A DNA stretch of 64,000 bases from Pseudomonas chlororaphis. GTDB taxonomy: Bacteria > Pseudomonadota > Gammaproteobacteria > Pseudomonadales > Pseudomonadaceae. Numbering within the stretch: the first letter of the stretch is position 1; every line of letters begins with the position of its first letter. Location: the NCBI RefSeq assembly GCF_000783395.1, contig NZ_JSFK01000001.1, forward strand, positions 487,538-551,537, in the 5' to 3' direction. This document shows positions 40,611 through 49,786 of the stretch, in pieces. The notes below the pieces were generated by a model that saw nothing but the letters and a program-made list of their open reading frames with translations, was not told where the DNA came from and did no database searches. The translations under genes were made by a program, and so were the position numbers.

Positions 40611-41832
40611 CCGTTTGTTGCCGGCATCCTTTCGCGGTGTCGGTTTCTGGATCGATTCGACGAAAACCCCGGTCGGTCGCAAGGGGCAGCTGCACGAGTA
40701 TCCGCAGCGTGACCTGCCGTACTTCGAGGACCTTGGCCAGCAGGCGAGGATTCACGACGTCACGGCGTTCATCATCGGCGCCGATTGCCTGGAGCAGCGC
40801 GACAAGTTGCTCAAGGCGTTGGAGGCGGGCAGCGGTGAGCTGGTGCATCCGTGGCTCGGACGTCTGCAAGTCAAGGTCGGCGAATGCGACATGACCCACA
40901 CTCGCCAGGACGGCGGGTTGGTGACCTTTACCCTGAAGTTCTATCCCGATAAGCCGTTGCAGTTTCCGACTGCGTCCGTCAGTACCCAACAGGCAATACT
41001 GCTCAAGGCGGGGACTTTTCAGGCTTCCGCCCTCGCGCGGTTCGAGCAGGCGATGACGATGATCAAAGCGGCGCGGATCGGCATTGCCAATTTGCGTAAC
41101 AGTCTCGCCGGGGTCTACGAGATCATCAAAGAGCAGCTCCAGCCGCTGATCAAGTACTACAAAGACATCACCGACTTCGTCAAAGCTGTCAAGGAGTTGC
41201 CCAAGGAACTGGCGGCGGAGTTCAACGGCTTGCTCGGCGATATCAAGGAGCTGAAGACGTTTGCGAAGGAAGGCTACCGTGGCGTGATTGCCGACGTGTC
41301 GCAACAACTCGAAGCGATCCGCAAGGCTGATGCGCCGAAGCTCACCACCGGCACAGACACCAATGCGGCGGCGCAAGCCATGGCCGATCTGGTGCAGGAC
41401 ACGCTGATCGTGAAAGCGGCGCAGTGGATCGCGTCGATGCCGGTCGCCAGCAAACCGATGAAGTTGCCGTCGACGCCTTCCGTCAACAATCAGGCCAGCC
41501 AGCCAATCACTCATCAGGACGTGCCGTCCACCGACGATACGCTGGCGATGCTGAAGAATCTGGTCAGCACGCTGGATCTGGCGAAGAACAAATCCAGCCC
41601 TGCGCATCACCAGGTAGCCAGCGATTTGCAGGATGCGTTGGTCACCCACCTCAAGGCCGTTGCGTCCTCGGGTATACGGGTTGTCACTAAAACCATTCAG
41701 GAAAGCGCGCCGGCGCTGGTGATCGCCTACAAGTACCTGGGCGATGCCACGCGGGCCCTGGAAATCCAGCAGCGCAACCCGACGAATCATCCCGGGTTCT
41801 CACCCAACCAAGTGAAAGTCCCGGGGGAGTGA
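40597..41832 (+). CDS. DNA circularisation protein N (Mu gpN-like), module 2
   Basis: A 411-aa protein with the family N-terminus MNWRDRLLPASFRGVGFWID and LHEYPQRDLPYFEDLGQQAR. In Mu the gene lies between the tape measure and P and is part of the tail/baseplate hub, despite the DNA-circularisation name. It overlaps the tape measure by 14 bp. The longer frame to 40495 is a shadow. Confidence 0.88.
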   Translation: MNWRDRLLPASFRGVGFWIDSTKTPVGRKGQLHEYPQRDLPYFEDLGQQARIHDVTAFIIGADCLEQRDKLLKALEAGSGELVHPWLGRLQVKVGECDMTHTRQDGGLVTFTLKFYPDKPLQFPTASVSTQQAILLKAGTFQASALARFEQAMTMIKAARIGIANLRNSLAGVYEIIKEQLQPLIKYYKDITDFVKAVKELPKELAAEFNGLLGDIKELKTFAKEGYRGVIADVSQQLEAIRKADAPKLTTGTDTNAAAQAMADLVQDTLIVKAAQWIASMPVASKPMKLPSTPSVNNQASQPITHQDVPSTDDTLAMLKNLVSTLDLAKNKSSPAHHQVASDLQDALVTHLKAVASSGIRVVTKTIQESAPALVIAYKYLGDATRALEIQQRNPTNHPGFSPNQVKVPGE

Positions 41833-41835
41833 ACC

Positions 41836-42879
41836 ATGAGCGAGATGGATAACCGCGTCACGCTGACGGTCAACAACCTGGAATATGGCGGCTGGAAAAG
41901 CGTGGAAATCACGGCTGATCTGGAGCGTCAGTTCCGTACCTTCAAACTCGACATCACCTGGCAATGGCCAGGGCAAACGGTGGATAAACCGATCAAGCCC
42001 GGCGACCCGTGCGAGGTGAAGATCGGCAACGATCTGGTGCTCACCGGTTACGTGTTCAAGGCGCCGATCCGCTATGACGGGCGGCAGATCAGCCTGACCA
42101 TCGAAGGCAGTTCGAAGACCCAGGATCTGGTCGATTGCGCGGCCATCAATCGCCCGGGTCAATGGCAGGAGCAACCGTTGCTGAGCATTGTCGAGGCGCT
42201 GGCGATGGGCTATTCGCAGTCGGTGGTCAACGAAATACCCGAGACCGCACGACTGACCAAACACACCATCGTGCCGGGTGAAACGGTGTTTCAGTCGATC
42301 GACCGTTTGCTCTCGCTGCTGCGGGTGTTTTCCACCGATGACGCGCAGGGCCGGCTGGTGCTGGCCAAGCCCGGCAGCGGCGGTCGCGCCAGTGATGTGC
42401 TGGAGCTGGGCAAGAATATCCTCTCGGCCAACGCGGCGATGGATTACAGCCAGGTGTTCTCCGAATACCGGGTGATCGGCCAGCAAAAGGGCTCGGACAA
42501 GAAGAGCGGGGCGGCGGTCAGCGAAGTCGAATCGATTGCTGCCGACCTGACCTTCAAACGTCGCCGCACCACGGTGATCAACGAAGGCACGCAACTGACC
42601 TTTGAGTTGGCGCAGCAGCGTGCCCAATGGGAAAGCGCTACCCGCATGGGCCGCGCGCAGACCACCACCTATCAGGTGCAGGGCTGGCGTCAGGCCAACG
42701 GCGATCTGTGGCGGCACAACACGCTGGTGCGGGTGAAAGATCCGGTGCTTGGGTTTGATGGCGACATGCTGATTTCCAAAGTCACGTATTCGCTGTCGGC
42801 GCAGGGTTCGGTGACCACGCTGCAAGTGGCGCCGCCGCATACCTTCGACGCTAATCCCAGCCCCCCGAAAAAAACCTGA
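41836..42879 (+). CDS. Baseplate hub protein P (Mu gp44-like), module 2
   Basis: A 347-aa Mu P-like hub protein (gp27 fold). Recognisable blocks: NRVTLTVNNLEYGGWKSVEI, TWQWPGQTVDKPIKPGDPC, IEGSSKTQDLVDCAA and QAEGWRQ-type VQGWRQANGDLWRHNTLV. It plays the role that gpD plays in module 1. Confidence 0.9.
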   Translation: MSEMDNRVTLTVNNLEYGGWKSVEITADLERQFRTFKLDITWQWPGQTVDKPIKPGDPCEVKIGNDLVLTGYVFKAPIRYDGRQISLTIEGSSKTQDLVDCAAINRPGQWQEQPLLSIVEALAMGYSQSVVNEIPETARLTKHTIVPGETVFQSIDRLLSLLRVFSTDDAQGRLVLAKPGSGGRASDVLELGKNILSANAAMDYSQVFSEYRVIGQQKGSDKKSGAAVSEVESIAADLTFKRRRTTVINEGTQLTFELAQQRAQWESATRMGRAQTTTYQVQGWRQANGDLWRHNTLVRVKDPVLGFDGDMLISKVTYSLSAQGSVTTLQVAPPHTFDANPSPPKKT

Positions 42880-42896
42880 GCCTGACTCCGAACCCT

Positions 42897-42922
42897 GTGG
42901 GAGCGAGCCTGCTCGCTCCCAC
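42897..42922. repeat. Collapsed REP palindrome inside module 2
   Basis: GTGGGAGCGAGC, two bases, GCTCGCTCCCAC: a perfect 12-bp stem. It looks like a REPIN that has lost its spacer and inner arms. It lies between P and gp45. Confidence 0.8.
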
Positions 42923-42959
42923 AGTGGATCGCGTGATGCCTACCTCTTGAGGACACCCC

Positions 42960-43469
42960 ATGAGCCTACTGACACGCCTGCTGGCGCGCGGCACTGTCGT
43001 GCTCGCCAATTCGGCATCCAAGCTGCAATCGCTGCAAATGCGCCTTACCGCCGGCGAAGTGAACGACGACATGGAGCACTTCGAACCCTACGGTTTCACC
43101 AGCCATCCGCTGGCCGGTGCCGAAGGTGTCGTCACGTTCATCGGTGGCGATCGCTCCCACGCCATCGCCCTGGTCATCGCCGACCGCCGCTATCGCCTGC
43201 AATCGCTGGCCGCCGGCGAAGTGGCGATCTACACCGACGAGGGCGACAAAATTCACTTCAAGCGCGGACGGATCATCGACATCGACACCGCCACGCTGAA
43301 CATCCGCGCCAGCAGCGCGGTGAACTTCGACACGCCGGTGATCAACCAGACCGGCAAAATCGTTTCCACTGGCGATCAACTCGCTGGCGGCATCAGCCAG
43401 ATCAAACACGTGCACGTCGGCGTGCAGGCCGGTAACGGCCAGACCGGCGCGCCGGCAGGAGGCAAGTGA
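42960..43469 (+). CDS. Baseplate spike protein (Mu gp45-like), module 2
   Basis: A 169-aa gp45/gpV-like spike protein: LQSLQMRLTAGEVNDDMEHF, GYTSHPLAGAEG-type GFTSHPLAGAEGVVTFIGGD, then a beta-helix and the C-terminal HVHVGVQAGNGQTGAP tip. His residues near the tip may bind iron, as in Mu gp45. The stop overlaps gp46 by one base. Confidence 0.9.
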   Translation: MSLLTRLLARGTVVLANSASKLQSLQMRLTAGEVNDDMEHFEPYGFTSHPLAGAEGVVTFIGGDRSHAIALVIADRRYRLQSLAAGEVAIYTDEGDKIHFKRGRIIDIDTATLNIRASSAVNFDTPVINQTGKIVSTGDQLAGGISQIKHVHVGVQAGNGQTGAPAGGK

Positions 43470-43867
43470 TGCTTATCAGCCCCAACCTCCACGCCGCGCT
43501 GACCCGCGCCGTGCTCATCAGCCTGTTTACCTGGCGCCGCGCCGCCGATGACGACGCCCTCGATGACGACGAGCGCTTTGGCTGGTGGGGCGACAGTTTT
43601 CCCACCGTCGCCGACGATCGCATCGGCTCGCGGCTGTGGCTGTTACGCCGGGTCAAGCTGACCCGACAGACCCAGATGGACGCTGAATTCTATGCCCGCG
43701 AAGCCTTGCAGTGGCTGATCGATGACGGCCATTGCAGCGCCATCGACATCATCAGCGAACGCCTCGACGCTCAGCGCCTGAACCTGCGCACGGTCCTGAC
43801 CCTGGCCGACGGCGAACGCCTGGACATCAACCCCGATAACAGTTGGCAGGTGATCTATGCCGTTTGA
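43469..43867 (+). CDS. Baseplate wedge protein (Mu gp46-like), module 2
   Basis: A 132-aa GP46-family protein (gp25-like wedge). Core: DDERFGWWGDSFPTVADDRI, then LWLLRRVKLTRQT and the helix FYAREALQWLIDDG. The gene overlaps gp45 and, by 11 bp, gp47. Confidence 0.9.
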   Translation: MLISPNLHAALTRAVLISLFTWRRAADDDALDDDERFGWWGDSFPTVADDRIGSRLWLLRRVKLTRQTQMDAEFYAREALQWLIDDGHCSAIDIISERLDAQRLNLRTVLTLADGERLDINPDNSWQVIYAV

Positions 43868-44897
43868 AACCCCTTCGCTGCCGGTGCTGATCAAGCGCAC
43901 CCAAAGCGACCTGGCCGGCGATTCGCTGCGCCAGTCCGATGCGCAAGTGTTGGCCCGAACGCTTAGCGGCGCCGCGTATGGCTTGTACGGTTACCTCGAC
44001 TGGATTGCCGAGCAGATCCTGCCGGACAAGGCCGACGAATCGACCCTGGAACGCATCGCTGCACTGCGTCTGAACCAGCCGCGCAAACCGGCGCAAGCGG
44101 CCACCGGCACGGTGAGTTTTACCGCCACCGCCGGTGCGGTGCTCGACGCCGATACGTTGCTGCAAACCAACGACGGCCGCACGTATAAAGTCACCAAGAC
44201 ACGCACCACGACCAATGGCAGCAACAGCACCACCATCGCCGCGCTCGACGCTGGCAGCCTGGGCAATGCCGATGCCGGTCTGACGCTCACTCCGGTGCAA
44301 CCGATTGCCGGTATCGTCGGCACCAGCTTCGTCGTTACCGAGCCGGGCCTGAGTGGTGGCGTCGCCCTGGAAAGCCTGGAGTCGCTGCGTTCGCGGGTGA
44401 TCCGTTCCTATCGCGTAATTCCGCATGGCGGTGCGGCCAGCGATTACGAGACCTGGGCATTGGAGCTGCCAGGCGTGACGCGCGCATGGTGCCGCGGCGG
44501 TTTGCTCGGGCCGGGCACGGTCAGCCTCTACATCATGCGCGACGACGATCCGCAACCGGTGCCCAACGCCGAGCAACTGGCTGAAGTCCAGGCACACATC
44601 GAACCGTTGCGCCCGGTCACCGCCGAGGTCCACGTACTGCCACCGGTGCAGGTGCCGGTGACCTACAACCTGAAGCTGACGCCGGACACCTCTGCCGTGC
44701 GCGCGGCGGTCGAAACCCAGTTGCGCGACCTGCACAACCGCGAAGCCGACCTCGGTCAGAACCTGTTGATCAGCCATATTCGTGAAGCGATCAGCAGCGC
44801 CGCCGGTGAAACCGATCACGTGCTCAATTCGCCGACCGGCAACGTCGCTGCCGATGACAGCGAACTGTTGACCTTCGGAGGTTGCGTATGGGCGTGA
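43857..44897 (+). CDS. Baseplate J-like protein (Mu gp47-like), module 2
   Basis: A 346-aa baseplate wedge protein. Core: PFETPSLPVLIKRTQSDLAG, LYGYLDWIAEQILPDKADES, VTRAWCRGGLLGPGTVSLYI and the C-terminal NSPTGNVAADDSELLTFGG. It starts inside gp46 and overlaps gp48 by 10 bp. Confidence 0.92.
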   Translation: MPFETPSLPVLIKRTQSDLAGDSLRQSDAQVLARTLSGAAYGLYGYLDWIAEQILPDKADESTLERIAALRLNQPRKPAQAATGTVSFTATAGAVLDADTLLQTNDGRTYKVTKTRTTTNGSNSTTIAALDAGSLGNADAGLTLTPVQPIAGIVGTSFVVTEPGLSGGVALESLESLRSRVIRSYRVIPHGGAASDYETWALELPGVTRAWCRGGLLGPGTVSLYIMRDDDPQPVPNAEQLAEVQAHIEPLRPVTAEVHVLPPVQVPVTYNLKLTPDTSAVRAAVETQLRDLHNREADLGQNLLISHIREAISSAAGETDHVLNSPTGNVAADDSELLTFGGCVWA

Positions 44898-45487
44898 TCA
44901 GATCCGCTGCGCAATACCAGGCGCAACTGCGTGCGCTGCTGCCGAGCGGCCCGGCGTGGGATCCGGAGCGCGTCCCCGAACTTGAGGAAGTGCTGCAAGG
45001 CGTCGCCGTCGAACTGGCCCGCCTCGACGCCCGCGCCGCCGACCTGCTCAACGAGATGGACCCGGCCGGCGTCAGCGAACTGGTGCCGGACTGGGAGCGA
45101 GTGATGGAACTGCCCGACCCGTGCCTGGGTGCCACACCGCTGTTCGACGACCGCCGCCTCGCCGTACGCCGACGCCTGCTCGCGGTCGGCAGCCAGGCCG
45201 TCGGTTACTACCTCGATATCGCCAAAAGCCAGGGTTATCCCAACGCCACCATCACCGAACTCGAAGCCCCGCGCATGGGCCGTTCGCGTTTTGGTTCGGC
45301 GCACTGGGGCACGTGGGAAGCGCAATTCATGTGGACGCTCAACACCGGCGGACGCCTGCTGCTTGGCCGGCGTTACGGCGCGAGTTACTGGGGTGAGCGT
45401 TTCGGGGTGAACCCGGGTTCGGCGCTGGAATGCCTGATCCACCGCAGTGCCCCGGCGCATACCAAGGTGCACATCAATTATGACTAG
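44888..45487 (+). CDS. Tail protein gp48-like (YmfQ/DUF2313), module 2
   Basis: A 199-aa YmfQ-type protein that links baseplate and fibres, equivalent to gpI. Core: YQAQLRALLPSGPAWDPERV, ELVPDWERVMELPDPCLG, and MGRSRFGSAHWGTWEAQF. It is the last baseplate gene before the fibre array. Confidence 0.9.
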   Translation: MGVIRSAAQYQAQLRALLPSGPAWDPERVPELEEVLQGVAVELARLDARAADLLNEMDPAGVSELVPDWERVMELPDPCLGATPLFDDRRLAVRRRLLAVGSQAVGYYLDIAKSQGYPNATITELEAPRMGRSRFGSAHWGTWEAQFMWTLNTGGRLLLGRRYGASYWGERFGVNPGSALECLIHRSAPAHTKVHINYD

Positions 45488-45499
45488 GGAGTAAGCCGG

Positions 45500-46381
45500 A
45501 TGGATTATCCGAAAAGCATGCCCGGTGTCGGTTTGGTCAACAGTCGTTTTGTCGATGAAAATCCCGTCACCGGAACCCCCGGATCGCTGATTCCAGCAGA
45601 GTGGGGCAACGCCCTTACCGAAGAGGTGTTGACGGTTATCAAAGCGGCGGGGATCGAACCGACCGAGGGCTTGAACACCCAACTGCTCGAGGCCATCCGT
45701 GGCAAAAAGCTGTTTGAAACGCCGCCACAATTCGATGTCAGTCAGAAAGTCGCGACGACGGAGTTTGTCCAGCGCGCACTCGGCAGTCTGGCGGGGCAGA
45801 CCAATTACGTGGGTGATGTTTCGTTGACGGTCGCTGACGTCGGCAAACTCTCGATCTTCACCAGCCCAGGTACAGTGACCCTGCCGGAATGGTCAACTGT
45901 GCCTGCGGGAGGCTTGGTTTCGCTGGTCGCAGGTTCCGGTGGTTTGAACGTGAAAGTCAGGAGTGGCGAGAGTCTGGGCACCGCCAGCGCTGGTGCACCG
46001 GATAACACGTTGTCATTTGTCGGTGGCAGCTACGTTACTTTTCGCCGGCTTCTGCTCGGTGGTGGCTGGGGCCTGGATTCTGGTGATGGTGCGCTCAAGT
46101 ACTCGCCAGCGTTTACCGCTTCCTTGAACACTGCAGGCGGCTATCAGCGTTTGCCCAGTGGCCTGATCCTGCAATGGGGACTGGCCACGGGCGGCGCACT
46201 CAGCGAAACCATTACCTATCCGATTGCCTTTCCCAAAAGCGTGCTCTTCCTCTCGGGCGGCGATCTTTCACCGGCATTCTCCGACCTGCGCTTTTCCCTT
46301 TACCGACTCTCGCAAAGCCAGTTTCAGCGCTTCTCCAATGCTGACCCTGGTGGCTGGAACTGGTTCGCCATCGGCTTCTGA
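45500..46381 (+). CDS. Tail fibre 1 of the module-2 fibre array
   Basis: A 293-aa fibre with AGGGAGTAAGCC upstream. Residues ~1-68 form the shared attachment module (MDYPKSMPGVGLVNSRFVDE, NPVTGTPGSLIPAEWGNALT). The middle (~75-190) has beta-strands; the tip (~200-293) has FTASLNTAGGYQRLPSGLIL, then WNWFAIGF at the end. The tip pattern resembles short phage fibre C-termini that end in an aromatic-rich strand. It is paired with the chaperone gene at 46399. Confidence 0.87.
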   Translation: MDYPKSMPGVGLVNSRFVDENPVTGTPGSLIPAEWGNALTEEVLTVIKAAGIEPTEGLNTQLLEAIRGKKLFETPPQFDVSQKVATTEFVQRALGSLAGQTNYVGDVSLTVADVGKLSIFTSPGTVTLPEWSTVPAGGLVSLVAGSGGLNVKVRSGESLGTASAGAPDNTLSFVGGSYVTFRRLLLGGGWGLDSGDGALKYSPAFTASLNTAGGYQRLPSGLILQWGLATGGALSETITYPIAFPKSVLFLSGGDLSPAFSDLRFSLYRLSQSQFQRFSNADPGGWNWFAIGF

Positions 46382-46398
46382 AATCAACGGTGAATGAA

Positions 46399-46818
46399 AT
46401 GAAATACATTGATTTTGATGCCCAGGGCGAACTGCTTGGGCGCTATGACTCGGCGATTCACACGCAGATGCCTGCCACTGCCGTAGAGATCTCCGATGAG
46501 CTGTTCCTGCGCACGATCGAGGAGCGCGACGGCATCTGGAAATGGACCGATGGCAAGGTCACCAAACATGCATTGCCGAACGCATCGCTGCTGGTTGAAA
46601 GCGAACAGCGAGCATCTGCCCTGGCACGGCGTGACGAGTTGTTGGCCGAAGCAGACCAGCAAACCGTCGGTATGGCCGACGCCTACATCGCAGGGTTGCT
46701 GGATGCCGATGACATGCAGCGGTTCAAGGCTTTTGCTACCTACAAATTGGCGCTGAACAAAATCGACAGGCAGCCAGGTTATCCGCAAAGCGTGGACTGG
46801 CCAGTGTTGCCGGTTTGA
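46399..46818 (+). CDS. Tail fibre assembly protein paired with fibre 1
   Basis: A 139-aa protein. It has a beta-rich N-terminus (KYIDFDAQGELLGRYDSAIH, IWKWTDGKVTKHALP) and a helical C-terminus ending in a Caudovirales-type RQPGYPQSVDWPVLPV. The ATG at 46399 is preferred over a GTG at 46390. It should help fibre 1 fold or attach. Confidence 0.8.
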   Translation: MKYIDFDAQGELLGRYDSAIHTQMPATAVEISDELFLRTIEERDGIWKWTDGKVTKHALPNASLLVESEQRASALARRDELLAEADQQTVGMADAYIAGLLDADDMQRFKAFATYKLALNKIDRQPGYPQSVDWPVLPV

Positions 46819-46889
46819 TGCCTTTTCTGACTTGAAGCCTGCAAAAACGGCTTCTTGAACAATCACCCAGAATAACGGGAGGTCCCCGC

Positions 46890-48047
46890 GTGGATTATCC
46901 AAACAGTGTGCCCAGCGCCGGATTGGTGAATGGGAAGTTCGTTGATGAAAATCCTATGACCGGAACACCCGGATCGCTGATTCCTGCGGATTGGGGAAAC
47001 GGTGTCACGCAGGAAATTCTCAACGTGATCAACGCCGGGGGACTGACCCCGGACGAGAAGAAATACGATCAGTTGTTGCAGGCCATTCAGTCGGTGACAG
47101 CCAAGGGCTGGAATCAGGATCTGGCGTTGCCTCTTGTGGCATTGCCGCTGCCGACCGTTGCCACTACCGATGGCCGGCTGACGGTCAGCCCGGCTGCGGC
47201 ATCCACCAGCGGTGGCAGGGTTGCAATTGCGGCGGGCACGTTTATCAGCCTGGGTCAGGAAGTCGTGAGTGGCCAATTGGGTCGTTCGCGCACTTTTATG
47301 ACGTCCGCCTGGAGCAGTGCGGATCTGTTGCCCAGCAGTCATTACTTTCTGCGCGCGCAAGTCTCTGGCGGTGTGCTGACGTTCTATGTGCAGCGCGGCA
47401 ACATCCATGACGTGATGCCCGAGTCGTTGAAAGGAACAGTCAACGGCACCGCCGGTGGCGGATTCCAGTCAACAGCACTGGACATGTGCCTGGCCTGGGT
47501 AATTACCGGCGCACCGGGCTCGGTGCCCACTGTGCGAACCATTTATAACCGTGCCCGTTTGACCTGGACCCAGACCGTCAACGGGACGGGCGCAATTTTC
47601 CTGCCACTGGATCCCCATGCACGTTCTGCACGATTGGTTGCCGGCAACCCGACTCCGTCGTCGACGGCGGTGACGTCGGTCGCGTTTCCATCAACCGGAT
47701 GGGTGGGGGGCAACTATTGCTTCCTGTCGCCCGTAATTGCCGGCAGCTCCAACAACCCCGGGGGCTGGAATCCCGCAACGATTTCCCCTTGTGTGTTGTT
47801 CACCAACAACATTGTTAACGACGTGACGGTTGCAACGCTGGCCGCCAGTTTCGACCATGCCAATTTGCGCTCGCTGTGGCAGTGCTATCAGGCAGAGCAC
47901 AACCTTGGCCAGTCAAACGCCGAGAGTGATGAGTTGTTGCTGAGCATGGGCATCAAGACTCATCCAATCACCGACTACAGCGTTGGTATTGCAGTCAACT
48001 TTGCCGACGCCGTGAACGTCCAATTGTCCTGGGAGCTTATTCGATGA
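46890..48047 (+). CDS. Tail fibre 2 of the module-2 fibre array
   Basis: A 385-aa fibre with a GTG start behind ACGGGAGGTCC. Shared N-terminal module MDYPNSVPSAGLVNGKFVDE, NPMTGTPGSLIPADWGNGVT. The rest (residues ~85-385) is a unique large tip domain with ALPLPTVATTDGRLTVSPAA, VNGTGAIFLPLDPHARSARL and the C-terminal INVQLSWEL-type VNVQLSWELIR. It overlaps its chaperone gene by 4 bp. Confidence 0.85.
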   Translation: MDYPNSVPSAGLVNGKFVDENPMTGTPGSLIPADWGNGVTQEILNVINAGGLTPDEKKYDQLLQAIQSVTAKGWNQDLALPLVALPLPTVATTDGRLTVSPAAASTSGGRVAIAAGTFISLGQEVVSGQLGRSRTFMTSAWSSADLLPSSHYFLRAQVSGGVLTFYVQRGNIHDVMPESLKGTVNGTAGGGFQSTALDMCLAWVITGAPGSVPTVRTIYNRARLTWTQTVNGTGAIFLPLDPHARSARLVAGNPTPSSTAVTSVAFPSTGWVGGNYCFLSPVIAGSSNNPGGWNPATISPCVLFTNNIVNDVTVATLAASFDHANLRSLWQCYQAEHNLGQSNAESDELLLSMGIKTHPITDYSVGIAVNFADAVNVQLSWELIR

Positions 48048-48559
48048 TCGTTATTCAAGAGCTTCATCAGTTCGACGGCGAAATGCGCCTTCCTCAACCT
48101 TCTGCCGCCCATGACTGGGACGGTCAGGCATGGGTTCTGAACGCTGACAAACAGACTGAATTGAATGCGCAGGAAGTTGAACAGATTTGCGTCAAAGTCG
48201 ACTCCGCTGCCGACAGCGCTCGCATCGCACTGGCCGGCGACCCGCTCAAAGCCATGGAGTACGCCCAAGCCGCCGCCGACGCACAGGCTCATCAGGACGC
48301 CGGTTACCCGAAAAAGGAAGTGCCGCTGTCAGTTGCAGCGTGGGTGGTCAAAGGGCGCACGGCCAAACAGGCCGCCGAGCAGATTCTGAGCAAGGCCGAT
48401 CAACTGACCGACCATTTGCTGACACTACGTACGTTGCGCTTGAAGGCCAAAGCGCAGATTCGCGCACAGGCTGCCAAGGGCAATATGGATATGGCGCGCA
48501 GCGCTGGTGACGAAGCTTTGGTCGCCATTCGCGAATTGGCCAGCGGTCTTTCCAGCTAA
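48044..48559 (+). CDS. Tail fibre assembly protein paired with fibre 2
   Basis: A 171-aa protein with a short beta N-terminus and a helical C-terminus. The helical part is similar to that of the module-1 chaperone (28359): AHQDAGYPKKEVPLSVAAWV, VKGRTAKQAAEQIL, LRTLRLKAKAQIRAQAA. It is thus the one array chaperone that is clearly related to the other tail module. Confidence 0.78.
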   Translation: MIVIQELHQFDGEMRLPQPSAAHDWDGQAWVLNADKQTELNAQEVEQICVKVDSAADSARIALAGDPLKAMEYAQAAADAQAHQDAGYPKKEVPLSVAAWVVKGRTAKQAAEQILSKADQLTDHLLTLRTLRLKAKAQIRAQAAKGNMDMARSAGDEALVAIRELASGLSS

Positions 48560-48590
48560 GCCGAAAAGCCTTCGTTCTGCCTTACCCCAA

Positions 48591-48613
48591 GCCCACTTCG
48601 CTGTGGGTTTTTT
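48591..48613 (+). terminator. Terminator-like hairpin after fibre cassette 2
   Basis: AGCCCAC and GTGGGTT stem followed by a T-rich run, about 35 bp after the chaperone stop. It could reduce expression of the downstream fibres. Confidence 0.7.
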
Positions 48614-48699
48614 ATTTTCCGAGAACGGACCGTGGACAGGCACGCAGAAGACGTTGTGTCGACGCCGGTCATTTGTCATTTCTAAGGAACGAACTAGCT

Positions 48700-49779
48700 A
48701 TGGATTATCCAAAAAGCATCCCCAGCGTCGGTCTGGTCGATGGCCGCTTCATCGATGAAAACCCGGTGGCAGGTACGCCGGGATCGTTGATTCCGGCGGT
48801 TTGGGGCAACAGTGTGACTCAGGAGATTCTGAGTGTGGTTACCGGCGGCGGGTTAGTGCCGTCCGAGGCGGATACCGGGCAGTTGTTCAAGGCGATTCAG
48901 TCGATCATCGGCAGCGCCAGTCCAATGCGTTCGGTCATCACTCGGGTTGGCACGTCCAGATCATTGGCCATTGAAGAACTGGGCCTGGTTCTGATCGATG
49001 CCGGGGCCGGTGCACTGAACGTCAGTCTGCCGCCGGCCAATGCCAGCCTTGGGGTGCGCGACATCATTGTGCGGCGTGTCGATAACAGCGGTAACCGCTT
49101 GGTTGTGAGAAGTTCAACCGGCGATGTGATCAGGTTTCACACCCATTTGAATGCTGCGGGCTATCCGTTTCTCGTGTTGATGGGCGCCGGTGACTGGTGG
49201 CATTTACGCAGCGATGCAGCGGGCAATTGGTGGCCGGTCGGTCGTCTGGATGGATCCTCACTCGGCTACATAGCCTTTGAAACCACACTGGCTGTACTGC
49301 CCGGTGGCTATGCCGCGCTGAATGGTTCCTTACTGAATCGCTCGGAATGGCCTTGGCTCTGGGATCACGCGCAGCAGTCAGGCATGTTGCGTCCCGAGGC
49401 AGATCGAGGCGGTGCGTGGACGCCTGGAGACGGTGCCACCACTTTTCGCCTGCCAGAAGCCCGTGGTGAATTCTTGCGCGTCCTAGCCGAAGGCGGTTTG
49501 GTCGATACCGGTCGTGCGGCGGGATCCTGGCAAAAAGGTTCATTGGTTCAGGGGGACAACGGCGTCGCCGACAACATTTTGTTTGCGACAAACATCATTT
49601 CCCAGAAGACCCAGCTGGGTTTCGATATGGGCAACTACGCCGATTACGCCGGCGCCACCGTCAAATACATCACACCTGCTGCGCCAATTACGCCAATTGC
49701 CGATTCAGAGCTGCTGAACCACGGCGGTATCACGCGTCCTCGAAATATTGCCTATCCGGGTCGAATCAAACTTATCTGA
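48700..49779 (+). CDS. Tail fibre 3 of the array, with tail-collar domain
   Basis: A 359-aa fibre with AAGGAACGAAC upstream. Shared module MDYPKSIPSVGLVDGRFIDE, NPVAGTPGSLIPAVWGNSVT, then EILSVVTGGGLVPSEADTGQ. After a beta-rich shaft, a phage tail-collar domain lies at ~200-285 (GYAALNGSLLNRSEWPWLWD, WTPGDGATTFRLPEARGEFL). The C-terminus GITRPRNIAYPGRIKLI is typical of collar fibres. Confidence 0.88.
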   Translation: MDYPKSIPSVGLVDGRFIDENPVAGTPGSLIPAVWGNSVTQEILSVVTGGGLVPSEADTGQLFKAIQSIIGSASPMRSVITRVGTSRSLAIEELGLVLIDAGAGALNVSLPPANASLGVRDIIVRRVDNSGNRLVVRSSTGDVIRFHTHLNAAGYPFLVLMGAGDWWHLRSDAAGNWWPVGRLDGSSLGYIAFETTLAVLPGGYAALNGSLLNRSEWPWLWDHAQQSGMLRPEADRGGAWTPGDGATTFRLPEARGEFLRVLAEGGLVDTGRAAGSWQKGSLVQGDNGVADNILFATNIISQKTQLGFDMGNYADYAGATVKYITPAAPITPIADSELLNHGGITRPRNIAYPGRIKLI

Positions 49780-49786
49780 GGTGCCC

